DNA from: Crocodylus rhombifer
Taxonomy: Eukaryota; Chordata; Crocodylia; Crocodylidae
Direction: 5' to 3'
NCBI GenBank assembly: GCA_038503035.1
Contig: JAVSML010000943.1
Span: 130,841 to 194,840 of the forward strand
Length of the DNA: 64,000 bases
The position numbers and the translations under genes are program-made. Every line of letters begins with the position of its first letter. Position 1 is the first letter of the stretch. The notes under the pieces are model-generated. The model was not told the origin of the DNA and did no database searches. It saw only the letters and a list, made by a program, of their open reading frames with translations. Below are positions 47,640 to 60,049 of the stretch, piece after piece.

Positions 47640-48603
47640 ATTAACCATACATCTTAATTTCCCAGACATGTCCCCTTTTTGGGTACTCTGATCTTGGTCC
47701 AGGTGTTTTTTGTTTGTTTGCTTGTTTTAATATAATCAAATGTCTAGGATTTTGCTTTGCTCAGCATTGAAGTTTTTCCTGGAACTTCCCAGTTTGTCCT
47801 AGCAAGAAGCTGTACTTTGTGCACATGCGTGCTCATGGCCAGCATGCAGCCAGGCAGGTTGGTGGGAGCAGCCCCATCAGCTCTATGCAGGTATGTCTGT
47901 GGGGGGCAAGCATTGGAGGGCCAGGGCCTGGGGATTCTCCAGGGTATGAGGGGGTATGCATATGTGTAGCAGGACCGTGACAGGGGATGGTTGTCTGCTG
48001 GAACTAGGGAAAGCTGTCTGGGTGCTGGGCTACAGCAGGGCATGGGAGGTGGAGAGAGGTGCCTGCCCCTCCAGTGGGGGAAGGGAACAGAGGCCCTTCA
48101 GGGACATCAGGGAGCTGCATGGCCAGGATACCACTGTTCACAGGGGTGGGATGGCCAGGAGACACTGTGGGCATGAGGGGACCAGGGGGTTGTGGGCTAG
48201 GAATGAGGGGCACTGGCAGGGTTGGGGAGGCAAGGAGCTATGGATCAGGAGTGAAGGGCACTAGCAGGGCAGGGGGGACTGTGGTTTGGAAGTGAGGGGC
48301 ACTTGGGTGGCAGGAGAATATAGATCAGGAGTGAGGGGCACAGGCAATGCTAGGGGGCTGTGGGTCTGGAGTGAGGGGTATCAGCAGGGATAGGGGGCGG
48401 GCTTCAGGTTGAGAGCAAGGGACACTAGCCTAGCCTTCGGAGGTGGGACACTGTGGGTCAGAAGTGAGGAGCAGCAGCAGGGCTGAGGGTTGTGGCTTGG
48501 GAGTGAGGAGTAGGGCATGTGCGTATCACTTCCCCCCACCAATCATATTACCCCTCCCTCCCCAACAGGTGTCCTCTTTTTTGAAACTGGAAATATGGTA
48601 ACC
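47640..48603. mobile_element. possible TIR element carrying a minisatellite
   Basis: 'ttaaccatacatcttaattt' and 'cccagacatgtcc' at 47641-47673 are loosely inverse to the right end at 48568-48603 ('ggtgtcctcttttttgaaac' with 'tggaaatatggtaac'). Between them lies a GC-rich core with the 41-bp array. The terminus match is weak, so the element call is tentative. Open frames at 47744-48295 are core sequence. Confidence 0.35.
48191..48516 (+). repeat. G-rich minisatellite, 8 units of about 41 bp
   Basis: Eight degenerate units each start 'tgtgg(g)t' or 'tatrgatca' and read on as 'ggagtgaggggcac..gcagg....ggggg'. Unit starts are near 48191, 48239, 48280, 48319, 48359, 48403, 48452 and 48491. Divergence between units is high, so the array is old. 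Confidence 0.8.
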
Positions 48604-49820
48604 CAAGTTACAAAGCCAAATTATTTAGTATATCTGACCTTATTATTGAAGCCAATTACAAATTCCTCACTGGATGTTTCTTAACATTTGCTGAGCATAC
48701 ACATTTAAGTGATCTGGAAGAATTCTCCCAGGTTTACTCCCCCGGTAGAAAAACTTACCCAGACCTGTATGTACAAATATTTTAATACTGAGTCCCTTAA
48801 GACCACAGAGTTTTAATGTTAACGCTGTGCAGCCAGGGGAGGGGCTGTGAACACATCTCAGTGTGCATTGCAGGCCTCCTTAGTCTGCTTGGTTACAGAT
48901 GACAGCAGTACATAGTGCAGCCCTGGTGGTCAGCCTGTGTTTTCCCTGCAGCACAATGTAGGGGTTATGAAAGGGGTGTGTTCTGCTCCCTGCTAGAGCA
49001 GGAGAATCCAGACATACGGTCTTCCTAGAGCAGGGGATCTTGGAAGATTATGTTCTCTTCTGAGAGAAGTCATAGCATATACAGGCATTCACTCTATCAA
49101 GAGAAACTCCCCTGGGACTGATTTAATCCTGGTTGCTCCCAGGTTACTTTTCTCCTGGAGCTGTCATTACTGTTGCTTTTAACCTCTAGTCCTTAGAGCC
49201 TTAGAGTCTCATCTTAAGCAACCACTCTGAAAGCATCAGCTTTCCAGTTTTCACCCAGTAATTTCTTACAGGAGCTTTAATGCTAGCAAGACCTTCTCAG
49301 TGAACTTCTGGAATAGTTTAGATATATCGTGATGGCTGCTTCATTTTTCTTGCAAAGAAAGCAAATTGCAAAGCTGTCAGTTCTTGTAATTAGGGAAAGG
49401 TTACAATGGCTTTCTGTAACTTTCCACCATAGGGAAGAAAGTTAAAAACCATTTAAGGTAAAAACACTTAAAGCTTATGGTAAGCTAATATTCATTTGTT
49501 TTGCTTTTCTTACACCAGGCAGATTGTACAATAGACAGGCAGGAAAAAAGTAAATTGTTTAAAGAGAGATGGATCCCATAAAATAACTGCTTCTTGGTGA
49601 CAGGTCAGTAATACCTCTGCAAAACTATTTGCTTGGTTGCAGTTTGCTATTAGGTCTTGTTAAAACAACTGGCTTGTGCAACATTTATACATGACAAATG
49701 TTTATTTCCATAAACAAACTATATTATAAAAGGTTCATGGCCTTTTAGTCACATCAGAATAGACCTGTAAGGCTCTGGAAGTTTTCCACTGCCTGGGAAA
49801 AAAAGTTGTAACATATTAAG
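48604..49820. other. AT-rich tract, no gene recognised
   Basis: A 'ctgctagagcaggagaatcc' / 'cctagagcaggggatcttgg' direct echo lies near 48990-49040. Nothing else is recognised. Confidence 0.5.
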
Positions 49821-50428
49821 TAGGGCTGTGCAAAGCTTTGGTCACTGATTCGATTCAGAGGAGATTCAGCCCAATTCAGCAGCCAAATCTCCAAATCTGA
49901 ATTGAATCAGGAGACCCATTATTCTCTTCAAATCGAATTGGAAGCCTCTGATTCAATTTGGAGCGATTCAATGAATGGGCCATAGACACCGTTTTATATG
50001 CTTTTTCTACATACCTCAAGGTACCAGGCACAGCTCATGAACATTGAGATGGTGGGGCGGATGGAGCATCCCACAGGAGCAGAAGGGGTCCCCCGCGTTC
50101 TCAGCAGCAGATCCAGAAGTACTGAAATACTTCCAGTCCACTTCTGGATCCACCGCTGAGCACACAGGCCCCTGACACTCCTGTGAGACACTCCATCTGT
50201 CCCACCATGTCAGCATTCACAAGCCACACCTGATACCTTGAGATATGTAGAATAAACATACAAAGCCGTGTCTATGGGCCAAAGCTGATTCTCTGAATCA
50301 GAATCAAATCTTCAGATTCTGCCAAATTGAAACAGGACAGTGATCCGAATCAGCAAATCAAATCACTGTCCCCTGAATCAGGCTGAATCTCAACCCAATT
50401 TGAATACTGCCCACTTTGCACACCCCTA
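49821..50428. mobile_element. 608-bp foldback MITE (full-length palindrome)
   Basis: The whole element is one inverted repeat centred near 50124. The ends TAGGGCTGTGCAAAG and (inverted) TAGGGGTGTGCAAAG include a TA that may be the target duplication. Matching inner blocks are 'gccatagacaccg..ctacatacctcaaggtacc' (left, 49979-50029) against 50220-50278, and 'atggtggg.c.gatggag..tc.cacaggag' (50049-50082) against 50163-50208. The arms close on 'gatccagaagt' with a loop of about 20 bases. The open frames 49994-50216 (-) lie in the palindrome and are not genes. Confidence 0.9.
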
Positions 50429-50979
50429 ATATTAACCTTATGTAAATATGAATGAGGAATTTCATGTTATGTATGCTAATGTAACATTATACAAAAACAC
50501 ATTAAAAATAGTTACTGAAAAGTCAAGAAGCCAGAAGTTTTTAAAAATGCCATAAATAAAGTTGCCTGCCCACAAAAGTTCTAATTTGACTCTCTTAAAG
50601 TCTGTGGTAGAGCCAAAAAAAACCCAACAAAAAACCTCAATACAGACTTTTCAATACCAGAGCACATTCATTCTCTTCCTTCAAATATCTCTTTCGGTCA
50701 CCGTCTATTCTGTGCACAGAATAATAAGCCAGGATTTTATAAAGCAAGTATGTGACCAGGTAAATGAAGACTATTGACTAAGATGAGTCCTGGATAACTT
50801 TAATTCTGGATTTTTAAAAAATTTCTAAGTGCTTAATTTTGCAATTGTAATGTCCTTTTAAAAATATAATTATGGAAATGTATTCATTTTAGAGCAAACT
50901 GTAAAAACAAAGTATCAATCACATGTAATCATTCTGATAGTACGTGTAGGTCATAAAGAAGTTTTATCTTAGAACATTT
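50429..50979. other. AT-rich spacer, nothing recognised
   Basis: No gene or repeat terminus is visible. Confidence 0.5.
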
Positions 50980-51470
50980 GGGCGCATCCAGATGTGTATA
51001 GATGTTTGGTTCTCCAGGGAGAAGTAGAGGTGGTGCACCTTGCACCACCGCTACTTGTCCACAAGGAACACCCGTGCCACATACACACTGATGCATGCTA
51101 AGTTGCCCCGGGTGTAGTAGGGGTGGCTGAGGCTAGCACCGGCTGGCCCTAGCAGCCTTAGCTGAGGTCCTATAGGTCTCCTAGGGCTGCACCTGCAGTG
51201 ATTCTGCCATGTGCAGCCTGGATGACAGCAAAGCGCAGCTTTACATGGCCTGGCTCCACTTTTCAGCACTGCATGCTAGCCAAGCGTGCGTTACTCCGGG
51301 GGTGCGGGTTCTGTGGTCCTAGGGGTAAAAAAACACCATGGAAAAAACCTCCCACTACAGCACACGCTCAGCTAGCACACCCTTGTAGCATGGAGAACTT
51401 GAGACTGTGCAGTATGTGGCGTTGCAAACATGTTCACATACCGCATGACCGTGCTCATCTGGACACACCC
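50980..51470 (+). mobile_element. GC-rich non-autonomous element, copy B, with both termini
   Basis: GGGCGCATCCAGATG at 50980-50994 is inverted at 51454-51470 (GGGTGTGTCCAGATGAG). The interior is collinear with 31021-31365. About 490 bp, no transposase. A strong local palindrome 'ggtggtgcaccttgcaccacc' occurs near 51028-51048. Open frames at 51051-51497 are repeat-derived. Confidence 0.8.
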
Positions 51471-53733
51471 ATTCACAGCACAAACTTCTACATTTGAGCT
51501 AAAGGAGTAACTGCTACATCAGATTAACAGTTTTTCCTTCCTACAAATATTTTCAAAATTAAAAAAAAAAAGGGGTCCTGAATCAGGACAAAATGGCACA
51601 ATCTCAAGCACATTTACAAAGATAAAAAAATAAAGGTGGGATTAATTGAAACATTTACTATTGTTGCTATAAAGTAGCTTAATTTTCAAAGCAAAAAGAA
51701 AACAACTCTAAATTTTTCATGTGGAAAATATTAAAATGTGATTTTTGGACAGTTCTGAACCTTTTCCATTGTTTTTTTCCAAATGGGAAACATCAAAACT
51801 GTCTCTTTCCCATGAACCATATAGTTTTGACAAATTGGCATTTTGCAGAAAATGTTTCAGCAAAATAATTCCTTACTGGCTCTAGTGCCAATAGATTGCT
51901 AGCTTTTATATGTACCAGCCTTTAGTCTGGCTGCAAAACTTTGTTATCTAGGAGGGTAAGTTTTGGAAAGAATGACTCTTAAATTTACTCCCGGCAGAGG
52001 AGGAAGTGCCAAAGCAGACACAGGTAAGAGAGATTTGGAACTCTGGTTTTGCAAAGGAGTATACCTGAAATAGCAGACTTAGGTCTGTCATGACAGAGAC
52101 TTGTGATGTTTGATCAACCTCAGTGAATTTTTATACAGATCAAGCATCATTTTGACTCCAGGCTCGTTCTTCCGGCAATTGTCAGTTCCCAGTTACTAAG
52201 ATGGAAATATCAGTGCTCTTCATAAAAATTATTGTAAACATATTGTAACAGTAGCAAAACCATTTATTTTCCCTAAAGTTTTCAGAAATATCTGAAGATT
52301 TTTTTTTTTTTTTTGAAACTGACAAAATTTAGACTGTGGTAAAAAAGAGTTTAGGAATTTTTAGCCAGAACAGCCTAGTTTAGCCTTATTATAAGCAACT
52401 GTCCATTATAAGCAAGAAGGTGGATAATGGAATACTGCTGGCACTAGCTCTGCTTGAGGTATCAGAGGGGAGCGTGGGGCGGGGGATGGAGAAGCAGGGA
52501 CACAAGGACACAAGTAGTTGCAGACTGTTATGGTTTCTTGATTATCAACCTGACCATATCAGGCTTTTTTTTAATCCTACTTTAGCTGGCAGCAGTCCCC
52601 ATGAGACCATCTGCCACTAGAAAGGAGATAGAATTCAGTGCACTCGGGCCATGCCTTTACCCCACCACACCCCTTCCATCACCCCTCCTCTTACAACAGC
52701 ATTCTGAAACTGAAGCTGACACTGTGTCCATTGGGAACCATCTCAGGTTGGGAAAACCTTCAGTGAAGGACACAGGGCCAGATACCGCTCCATTTGCACT
52801 GCCAAGTTTCAGTATAGCCCAGTAAGGCGTTGGTTCCTCAACATCAATCATAAAGAAGCATTAAAGAGAGAACGTGCTTACCTGAAGGCCTGTTTTCTAG
52901 GCATTCTCACAATTTACAGACAAAATATATAGGCATGACTATGTCCCTTACGTTCTTTCTGTTTAAAGTAATAGTGGGCACTGGCTGACTTAAGCATATT
53001 GTATTTATAAAGAAAGGGAGGGGAAAATGCAACAAACACATAATTAGTTCTCAATTTGTGCACAGCATATTCCTTTTATTAACAACCTGAATATTTTTTT
53101 ATCTAGCTGATAAAAGGGTGTCTTATAACAATGCCTCTTATTGTAAGCCCTCTAAAAGAATAAACATCTCCTACATTGCCAGTTCCTTCTGATGTATATA
53201 AATGGAGAAATCCAAGTGAGTGGATATCCTGTAATAGGGAACAATTACTTGGCAGTGTAAGTTATTTTAATAGATATATCAATTTAACCCAACACTTTAC
53301 CATCTGTTCTGCCCTCTAATTATAAATGCAAAAATAACGTAATTTAGAATTACACCGTAAAATAAGCTATAAGTAGTTGAAATCCATGTGTCTTCTTTAT
53401 ACAGTAAGTACAATACACATCTGTTGTATTTTTGCTCATGTTTTATAATTAAGAAAAATTTGCTTTTCCTACTATAGACAATATTTTATGCTTATTAGAA
53501 TTAGTTCACATTAACAGGATATCTTTTATTATTATGTTTAAAAATGACTATACTGAAAGTAAGTATTTCCAGTTAATATCCTTTTTATGCAGATCAGGTA
53601 TTATCTAGGCCTTTTTCCAGTGCTTCTTTTGAAGGGATATTCAAGAAAGGGAGAGATGTGGGGCCAGGAGAAGGAGAATGATCTACAGAATGCATGACTC
53701 AATGGGATGCCTACTTCTCTGAAAAACAGCAGG
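51471..53733. other. AT-rich tract, no gene recognised
   Basis: T-run at 52300-52314; A-run at 51559-51570. The sequence around 52385-52420 ('attataagcaactgtccatt') vaguely recalls a pogo-type terminus without a partner. No exon is recognised. Confidence 0.5.
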
Positions 53734-53741
53734 CCTTAAGT

Positions 53742-54044
53742 CAGTGGTTTTTCACCTAGGGTGTCATGAGATCTTTTTAAGGGTGCCACAATATATTTGC
53801 ACTGTTAGATTTGCAAGTATTTACATGTTTCACAAGATAAACCCAGAGATTTCAAATAGGAATCCATAATGTCAAGAACATTCTGATGTGTTGGTGTCTT
53901 TCTGAGTTCTTTTCAGTGGAAGAATTGATATATTATTTTTTGACAGTGAAAAATGGAGCGACATTAGGTTTTTAAATGGGGTTCTACTAAATCTAGAAAA
54001 ATTATGGAAGAGTGCCTTGAGTCTAAAAAGGTTGAGAACCATTG
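53742..54044. mobile_element. hAT MITE, 303 bp
   Basis: Termini CAGTGGTTTTTCACC and (inverted) CAATGGTTCTCAACC are the 'CAGTGGTTCTCAACCTTT' hAT type. Flanking octamers are CCTTAAGT (53734-53741) and CTCTAAGT (54045-54052), identical at 6 of 8 positions. No coding. Confidence 0.88.
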
Positions 54045-54251
54045 CTCTAAGTTCTAGCCTAAACATTTGCTCCCAATGGGGCAAACACTGGGCAAACACT
54101 TTCCGTAGCTCTCCATCTATGGCATCCAATTTACTATTAAATGCAAAATAAACTGGCTTAAGTTCCAAAGTGTGGTAGTTAGATCATTGTGTTCAAAGGC
54201 AAAGTGACAATGGTTTAAATATGCTCTGTACAAGAGGAAAAGTGTCTAAAG

Positions 54252-54457
54252 CAGGTATAGGCCAAACCTTCCAGCTGTGAGCTGAAATGACCTACCTCAG
54301 GTTGGAGGTGGCCAGGTGCCTCTCATCTCCACAGTAGTATGGGGAAAGTGACCACAATCAGCATTGTTCCCCACTGCCAAAGCCCGACATCTACAAGTGG
54401 GATCCAAAGGTTTCACAAGCTGGATCCAACCTGTGGGCTGTTGGTTGCAGACCCCTG
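54252..54457. mobile_element. hAT MITE, 206 bp
   Basis: Termini CAGGTATAGGCCAAAC and (inverted) CAGGGGTCTGCAACC are hAT-like. Flanking octamers GTCTAAAG (54244-54251) and GTCTAGAA (54458-54465) agree at 6 of 8 positions. It sits only 207 bp from the preceding hAT element but belongs to a different family. Confidence 0.82.
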
Positions 54458-54469
54458 GTCTAGAAAATG

Positions 54470-54545
54470 AGTCTCCTATTTCCTGGGCAAGTGCCCTAAG
54501 CTCTCAGCTATTGAGGCTAAAATATGTGAGGTGCCACCCCTCCTC
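54470..54545 (-). mobile_element. SINE head relic (tRNA-like region)
   Basis: 'gtctcctatttcctgggcaa' with 'gtgccctaagctctcagcta' resembles the antisense head of the same SINE class as 40790 ('ctcccacctcctaggtgagtgccctaacca'). Short and diverged, so the call is tentative. Confidence 0.4.
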
Positions 54546-55548
54546 CCCCATGTTTTTTTTTTTCTGGGATGATTGCTTAGATATTTTCTACTCATTGCAT
54601 GCCATACTGCACAAACTCCATCTATAAACTCATGTTTATTCATCCACATCACAGAGGCAGTCAAATCACAAACCATGCAGAAGTGCCAAAATGCTACTTC
54701 TACAGCTAGAAAACTGCTGTTTAGCACAAAAAGGGTACTTGAATTTCAACCCTAGTCTTTAATCTTCATAAGAGTTAGAAGATAGACCAAGCGTCTGGTC
54801 TGGTCTACTATTATTTTAACTGAAAGTCTTCAAAAGTAATAGGAGAGGAATACTAGTAGAGGTGACAGTACATGGATTTTAACCAGTGATGGGTTTACTT
54901 TGAGTCACAGTACAAGATACAGTAACTAATGGCATTCTGATTGACAGCAGATAAGGTACAATGTCAACAAGCAGTAGGAAGACAGTGCAAAGAATATAGT
55001 CAACTGTGTTACCCACTTAAGTTTTTAAAAGGGCAGTACACATCCCCAGTTTCAACCAGACTTTGAGCAGTGGTGAGTTTCCAGGAGGAACCTTTTGCAC
55101 CTGCCTGTCTTTCAATGGTTTTGAGCCTGTGTAACTCCTATTCTCATTTTTCTTTTCTTTTCTCTCTTTTTTTTAGAAGGAATAGATACTCAAGCCACTT
55201 TTCCTTATGTGTTTAAATATATAGGCAGGTTAATTTAGATACTCACATTTTAAAAATCTGTGTATTAATGTGTAGTGAAAGGAAATGAAGAAGTTATATC
55301 CACATGCAGTGAGGAATTTTCACCCCAAAACATTATTTTTGGTCAGATTTTACCAGTTTGTCAACAGTTAGTGTTCACAGGAAAAGATCTTCTTAGATGA
55401 ATATACAAACTAAAATATATAAAAATTATAAATGTCCAATTTAAGCATTTTCAAAATAAAGTTTATTTTTTGTTGTTGTTCTGAATCACTGTAGCAAGAG
55501 ATGAATATCAAAAACTTAAGTGGAATAAGTGTGCATGTGTGGGTGAAT
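54546..55548. other. AT-rich tract, no gene recognised
   Basis: T-runs occur at 54551-54562 and 55164-55174. No exon is recognised. Confidence 0.5.
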
Positions 55549-55801
55549 GGGCTTGTCTACATGTGCATTAATATGCTTTTCCCAATGCGAATTAAACTTA
55601 GTACCTCCAATGTGACACACTAAATTAGTACTCATTAGACTGCCTTAATACATACTAATGCAAACACATGCTTTTTAGGTGATGTTAAATGTGCAGTAGA
55701 CTATTTTAGTGGGCATTAGCATAATAGCTCTTTTTTATATGACACTTTAATGCACAGTAAAATAGGCTACGGAGGATTAAAGTGCATGTGTAGACACACC
55801 C
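55549..55801. mobile_element. MITE with 'GTCTACA' termini, 253 bp
   Basis: The left end GGGCTTGTCTACATGTGCAT (55549 on) pairs with the inverted right end GGGTGTGTCTACACATGCAC (55801 back). The interior is AT-rich with 'ttagtgc/gcattag' echoes. No clear octamer duplication. Same terminus style as the elements at 7.2, 32.8, 36.7 and 59.0 kb. Confidence 0.8.
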
Positions 55802-58800
55802 ACTATTTAATCATTTAAAATCATATATTTAGTTACTACAGTACAAAATATCAAGCACAGTGTTGAGCTTTGGTTCTATCATTGTTTACTTTGGGGGGAT
55901 TTTAGCAGCCAAATATATTTTACCTTGAGAGGCGAGTTCTGTTTATTTTTGCAGGTCAAATTCTAAGCACACAGAGCCTCTGGAATGCAAAAAAGAGATT
56001 TGTTCTATGCCTGGAAAGTTTATTGATTGATAGCACTAAGTTGAAACTGTAACACTTGATAATAAATGGCAAATCTTTATTAGTCCCTTCGTTATTCATT
56101 AGAACAATATTAATCATAATGAACACTGCCTGGAATCCTGTGCAGATGGATTTTATTGTAATCAAGAATATTGCCATGGTAATGTAAAGTGCCACTGCAG
56201 AAACTTTTCTATGCCATGGTAACATCCAAATATAAAATCACAATGCTTTAAGGATCTCACTTAACAGTCATCCAAATATGTATTATATTAGCATGAGGAA
56301 GAACCTTGGTAAGTCAGTGCTTCAATGTAAACATCTTGCTTCTCCTCTTGTAATGGAACCAGTCTGTGCGCTGATAAAAGGTAAGGATTTCAAGGGTCAA
56401 CAATGAGAATGTGAATTTCTTGTACAGATCCTAAGACATGATGTAGATCAGCATAGTTGCATGAAGACTAATTGAATTATATTAGTTATCATTAGCTGAA
56501 ATTCTAGTCCTATGTGCAAGTCCTTTTTCAGAAGCTCTGTGCTGTAAAATGAGATTTTGACTAATGGCACCAGAGGCAGAATGGAATGCCATATTGAAGC
56601 TTACTGGCTTTTACTGTATCTGCAGTACAGGTTGAAAGACCGAAGACTGAAACTATATACATATACAGCAGGAAGCACAAGATTATTAATAGCAGCATCA
56701 TGTTGATGTTACTTCCTTTATAGCCCAAGAAGAAAGCTGTCTTCAACCTCATATAGAGATACACAATGAAACAAAAAGATGATTAAAATCCATTCTCATT
56801 TCTCAAGAAGAGAATAATCTTTTTATTTGTAGGATACAGGGAAAATTAGTTAACTGATTCTTTGAATTAGGTAGCCAGCAAAGAATTCCTCCATTTTATG
56901 GATAAATTGCTTATGGTCTAAAAGGATTTGTTTAGGTTGGCTGAATTGAGTGGTAAGAAAACCCACTAGAACCAAATAGTGTGTTTTTTTCCCCCACTTC
57001 TTTTAAGAATGTTGTAATTTTCTGCCATTTAAAATTCACAGACTTTAGTGTTTTCATTTAAATATCATTTAGCAGGAAAGGCTGAATGGAACAGAATAGG
57101 GAGTTAATGCATAAGAACCTGGTTTAAATTATGCTAAATTCATGGGGGAACAGAAAAGAGAAGAATGAGAGCAGGAAGGGATGCAATGAGAAGGAAGAAA
57201 ATGGGTGATACTTGCAGAATGACAAATCATGGGGAAAATCTTGTAAGACATTTCAGGCTACATGCACAGACTGCAAATAAAGGATGAAATGATTATTTTC
57301 TTATTTCTATGATTGGATTTCACTGTATTCAAATAATACAACAATGGAATCACTATCGACAATAAAAATAAGAAGTATTTCTTAAACAAAAAAGCAACAA
57401 GATGGGTAAAAATAATCCCTATAGACCTCATACTACAACCATGGTGTAAGAATATATTATATAATAAGAATAAGCAATGCACAATGTCTTTTTAATATAG
57501 AAATTGGTATTAATATAGTAAGATTATTTTGTCAGAAAAGCACCTTTAAGTAATTAATAGTCTCTATTGCATTGCACAGAACATAAAATTTTTAATATTT
57601 CCTTATTGGCAAAAGGTTACACAATTATTCTAATGTTCATTTAAAATGTACTGGATAGAAAATGGCACAAAGAGTTTTGGAGTTCAGATTCTTTCAAGTC
57701 TCTTGAAGTGATCCAGTTTTGTTCAACAGGATTGTGTTCAACAGAAGCCTTTTGTGTGACTTTTTCTTAAATTAGCCATCCTTCTAAGCAAAGGGAAAAT
57801 TGAGGGGGTGCGGGGGAACACATATGGCAAAATGGAGTGGTGGGGAAGGGAGGGGAAGCAATTTGCAGGAGGAATGGATGGATGTTAAGAGACAGATGGA
57901 ATGTGCCCATTTATTTCCTTTTCATTATCATTAACTTAGCTGCAGTGTTAGTGTAGGAAAGTGTACCTGATGTTTTTTAATTGAATAACACATTTAAGTA
58001 ATAACACCTCTGAACATATAATCAATTTGACTGGGGGTTTGCTTTTTTAAATTGTAATAAGTTAGTACATTGAGAAGAGGCTTGCAGCAGCCTAGCGATA
58101 GGTGCCTTAACAAATAGTCTCCATAAATCAATCCACACATGAATATGGATTTTGTTTTTCCCACAGTTAAAATGTTACACCATGCTATGGATGTATTCTT
58201 CCGAGTAATGAATTATCCTTATTGGGAAGATAAGAACCATGAAGAATGTGAACGGAAAGGCTTACTCGTGATAACCAATAAAAACACGCATTCAGACTAT
58301 CATAGAAAATTTATACTACATGGATGAATGATTTGGTGTAACAGACCCTATTATAAGCCCAGCAAAGTTATCTAGATATTGTACCCCAGCCCTCTTAAAG
58401 GGGCTATGAGCATATTCAATTCCCAAATCAGGTAGGTAGAATGTAGACAAATAGTAGTTCCTTTGTTTATGTCCTATATATTTACTACCCAGATGAAGAC
58501 AGTACTAATAGGGAATGAAGATTAGTTATTTTTCCCCTGTATAGGGACAAATAGGGGTGTATCTTTGTTGCTGTGCTTCTTGGGACAATTTCTAGATTGG
58601 TAGGTACAACACTGAATAGAAAGGGGATGTGTGGGCTCCAAGATCAAATCTAGTCCAATATTTATCAATGATTTGTTGTGTTAAGCAAGGGTTGTATACT
58701 TGATGCCCAGGAGAACTTCTATGCATATCTCATTGCATGGGGAATGAGGTAAATTAATTCCTATGAAATTTCTGGTGCCAGTCAGCCCAAGAGATAGATA

Positions 58801-59013
58801 TGCAAATACATTTTTGATCTGATCCTTATAACTACTTCCTATATTCAGAGAATGACAAATTGGTACAAGTTACATGACTAGAAGAACAGCTTGCTCATGG
58901 TCAGGAAGGAAAATATTACCTGCTTTGTCAGGAAAAACAACAGTAATGACATACATCTATTTGTATACTTTGGATTAAGCTTTAGCTACTACCATGGAGT
59001 GGTGCTACATACT
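55802..59013. other. AT-rich tract, possible conserved non-coding sequence, no gene recognised
   Basis: 55940-56260 has no repeat signature and is rich in ATTA-type motifs, the style of a developmental conserved non-coding element, but conservation cannot be judged here. The frame 58139-58327 (+) gives a 62-residue peptide of ordinary composition; I do not recognise it and see no flanking splice logic. Confidence 0.4.
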
Positions 59014-60049
59014 GAGTGCGTCTACATGAGACGCCTTACTTCACAGTAGACTAATCTACTAATCTACAGTGCAGGAAAATGTCACCATCTATACGTGTAT
59101 ACCATTTACTGCACAGTAAATTAATCTACTGAACACTTAGCTATTACCTGTAAATACAGGTTGTAAATTAACTGTGCAGTAACACATGCATTCAAATTTG
59201 CTCCCAGTCAGCCCCAACATCAGAGGGCCACAAGAAATGGAGAACCTCACTGGTCCTGGCACTGCTTAGCTCCTGGCTCTCCCCAAGGAGCTGGGAGCTG
59301 AGCAGCACCAGGATGGGGTAGCTCTCCACCCCTCCCCCCAGTGCTGCTCAACTCCCAGCTCCCCACAGCAGCTGGGAGCTGAGCAGCACCAGGAATAGGG
59401 AGCTCTCTGCTTCCCTGTATGGACTGGGGCTGGCCGAGAGTTGTCCTATTCTAGGACAGCTCCCAGCCAGCCTTTGGCTGCAGCCCAGGAAAGGCAAGGA
59501 GCTATGTCACTTCTAAGGAAGCTCCCAGCCCAGCCAGTCCCCAGCTGCCCAGAGAAATCCCCAGCCAGCAAGTGGCTGGCTGGGAACTGCCCCAGAAATG
59601 GGACAGTTACTAACCAGCTCTGGGCTGCTTGGAGACATTCCCACCCAGCCAGGGGCTTGCTATCAGCTGCACCATTGGTGGGACAGCTCTGGGCCAGTCC
59701 CCATCTGGGCATGGATTCCCCACCCAGCTGGGGGCTCAATGACAGCTGCCCCACCAGCTGATTGGGGTACAGAGCTGGAAAATAGCTCCAGGGGAAGGAA
59801 TGCTTTCCCAGCCGCCTACCCCAATTGGCCAATTGGGGCAGTGGACTGGAGAAGAGCACTCCTGGAGACAGAACAGCCCCTCCCCGCCACCTCTGAAGTG
59901 CAAGGCTGTGCTGCCACATGCATCTCTGTCCATGACAGCAGCACCTGGGTAATCAGAGGAGTGGGGTCCCTTGACCAGGGGCCTGACAGCTGCAGCTTAA
60001 CTTTTTGGAAGCTGTATGCAGCACATAGGCCACCAGTTGGACAGCCCTG
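59014..60049 (+). mobile_element. element family P, copy 2, plus adjoining GC-rich repeat block
   Basis: GAGTGCGTCTACATGAGACG at 59014 begins the same series of blocks as the 36.9 kb copy in inverse orientation, continuing to 'caaatttgctcccagtcag' at 59195 and the 'ggagctgagcagcaccagga' repeats at 59290-59400. From 59440 to 59830 are degenerate repeats of 'gctcccagccagcc' / 'cccacccagc.gggg'. At 60025-60049 is a hAT-like end (inverted CAGGGCTGTCCAACTGGTGG) flanked by CTCTAAGT, so at least two elements are nested or joined. The long frames here (59446-59919, 59598-60059) reflect GC-rich repeats, not genes. Confidence 0.6.

Noticed and set aside
49994..50216. Two minus-strand frames of 65-66 codons
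   Set aside because: They lie entirely within the foldback palindrome.
58139..58327. 62-codon frame as a possible small exon
   Set aside because: No recognisable family, no convincing splice context, and this length is expected by chance in 64 kb.
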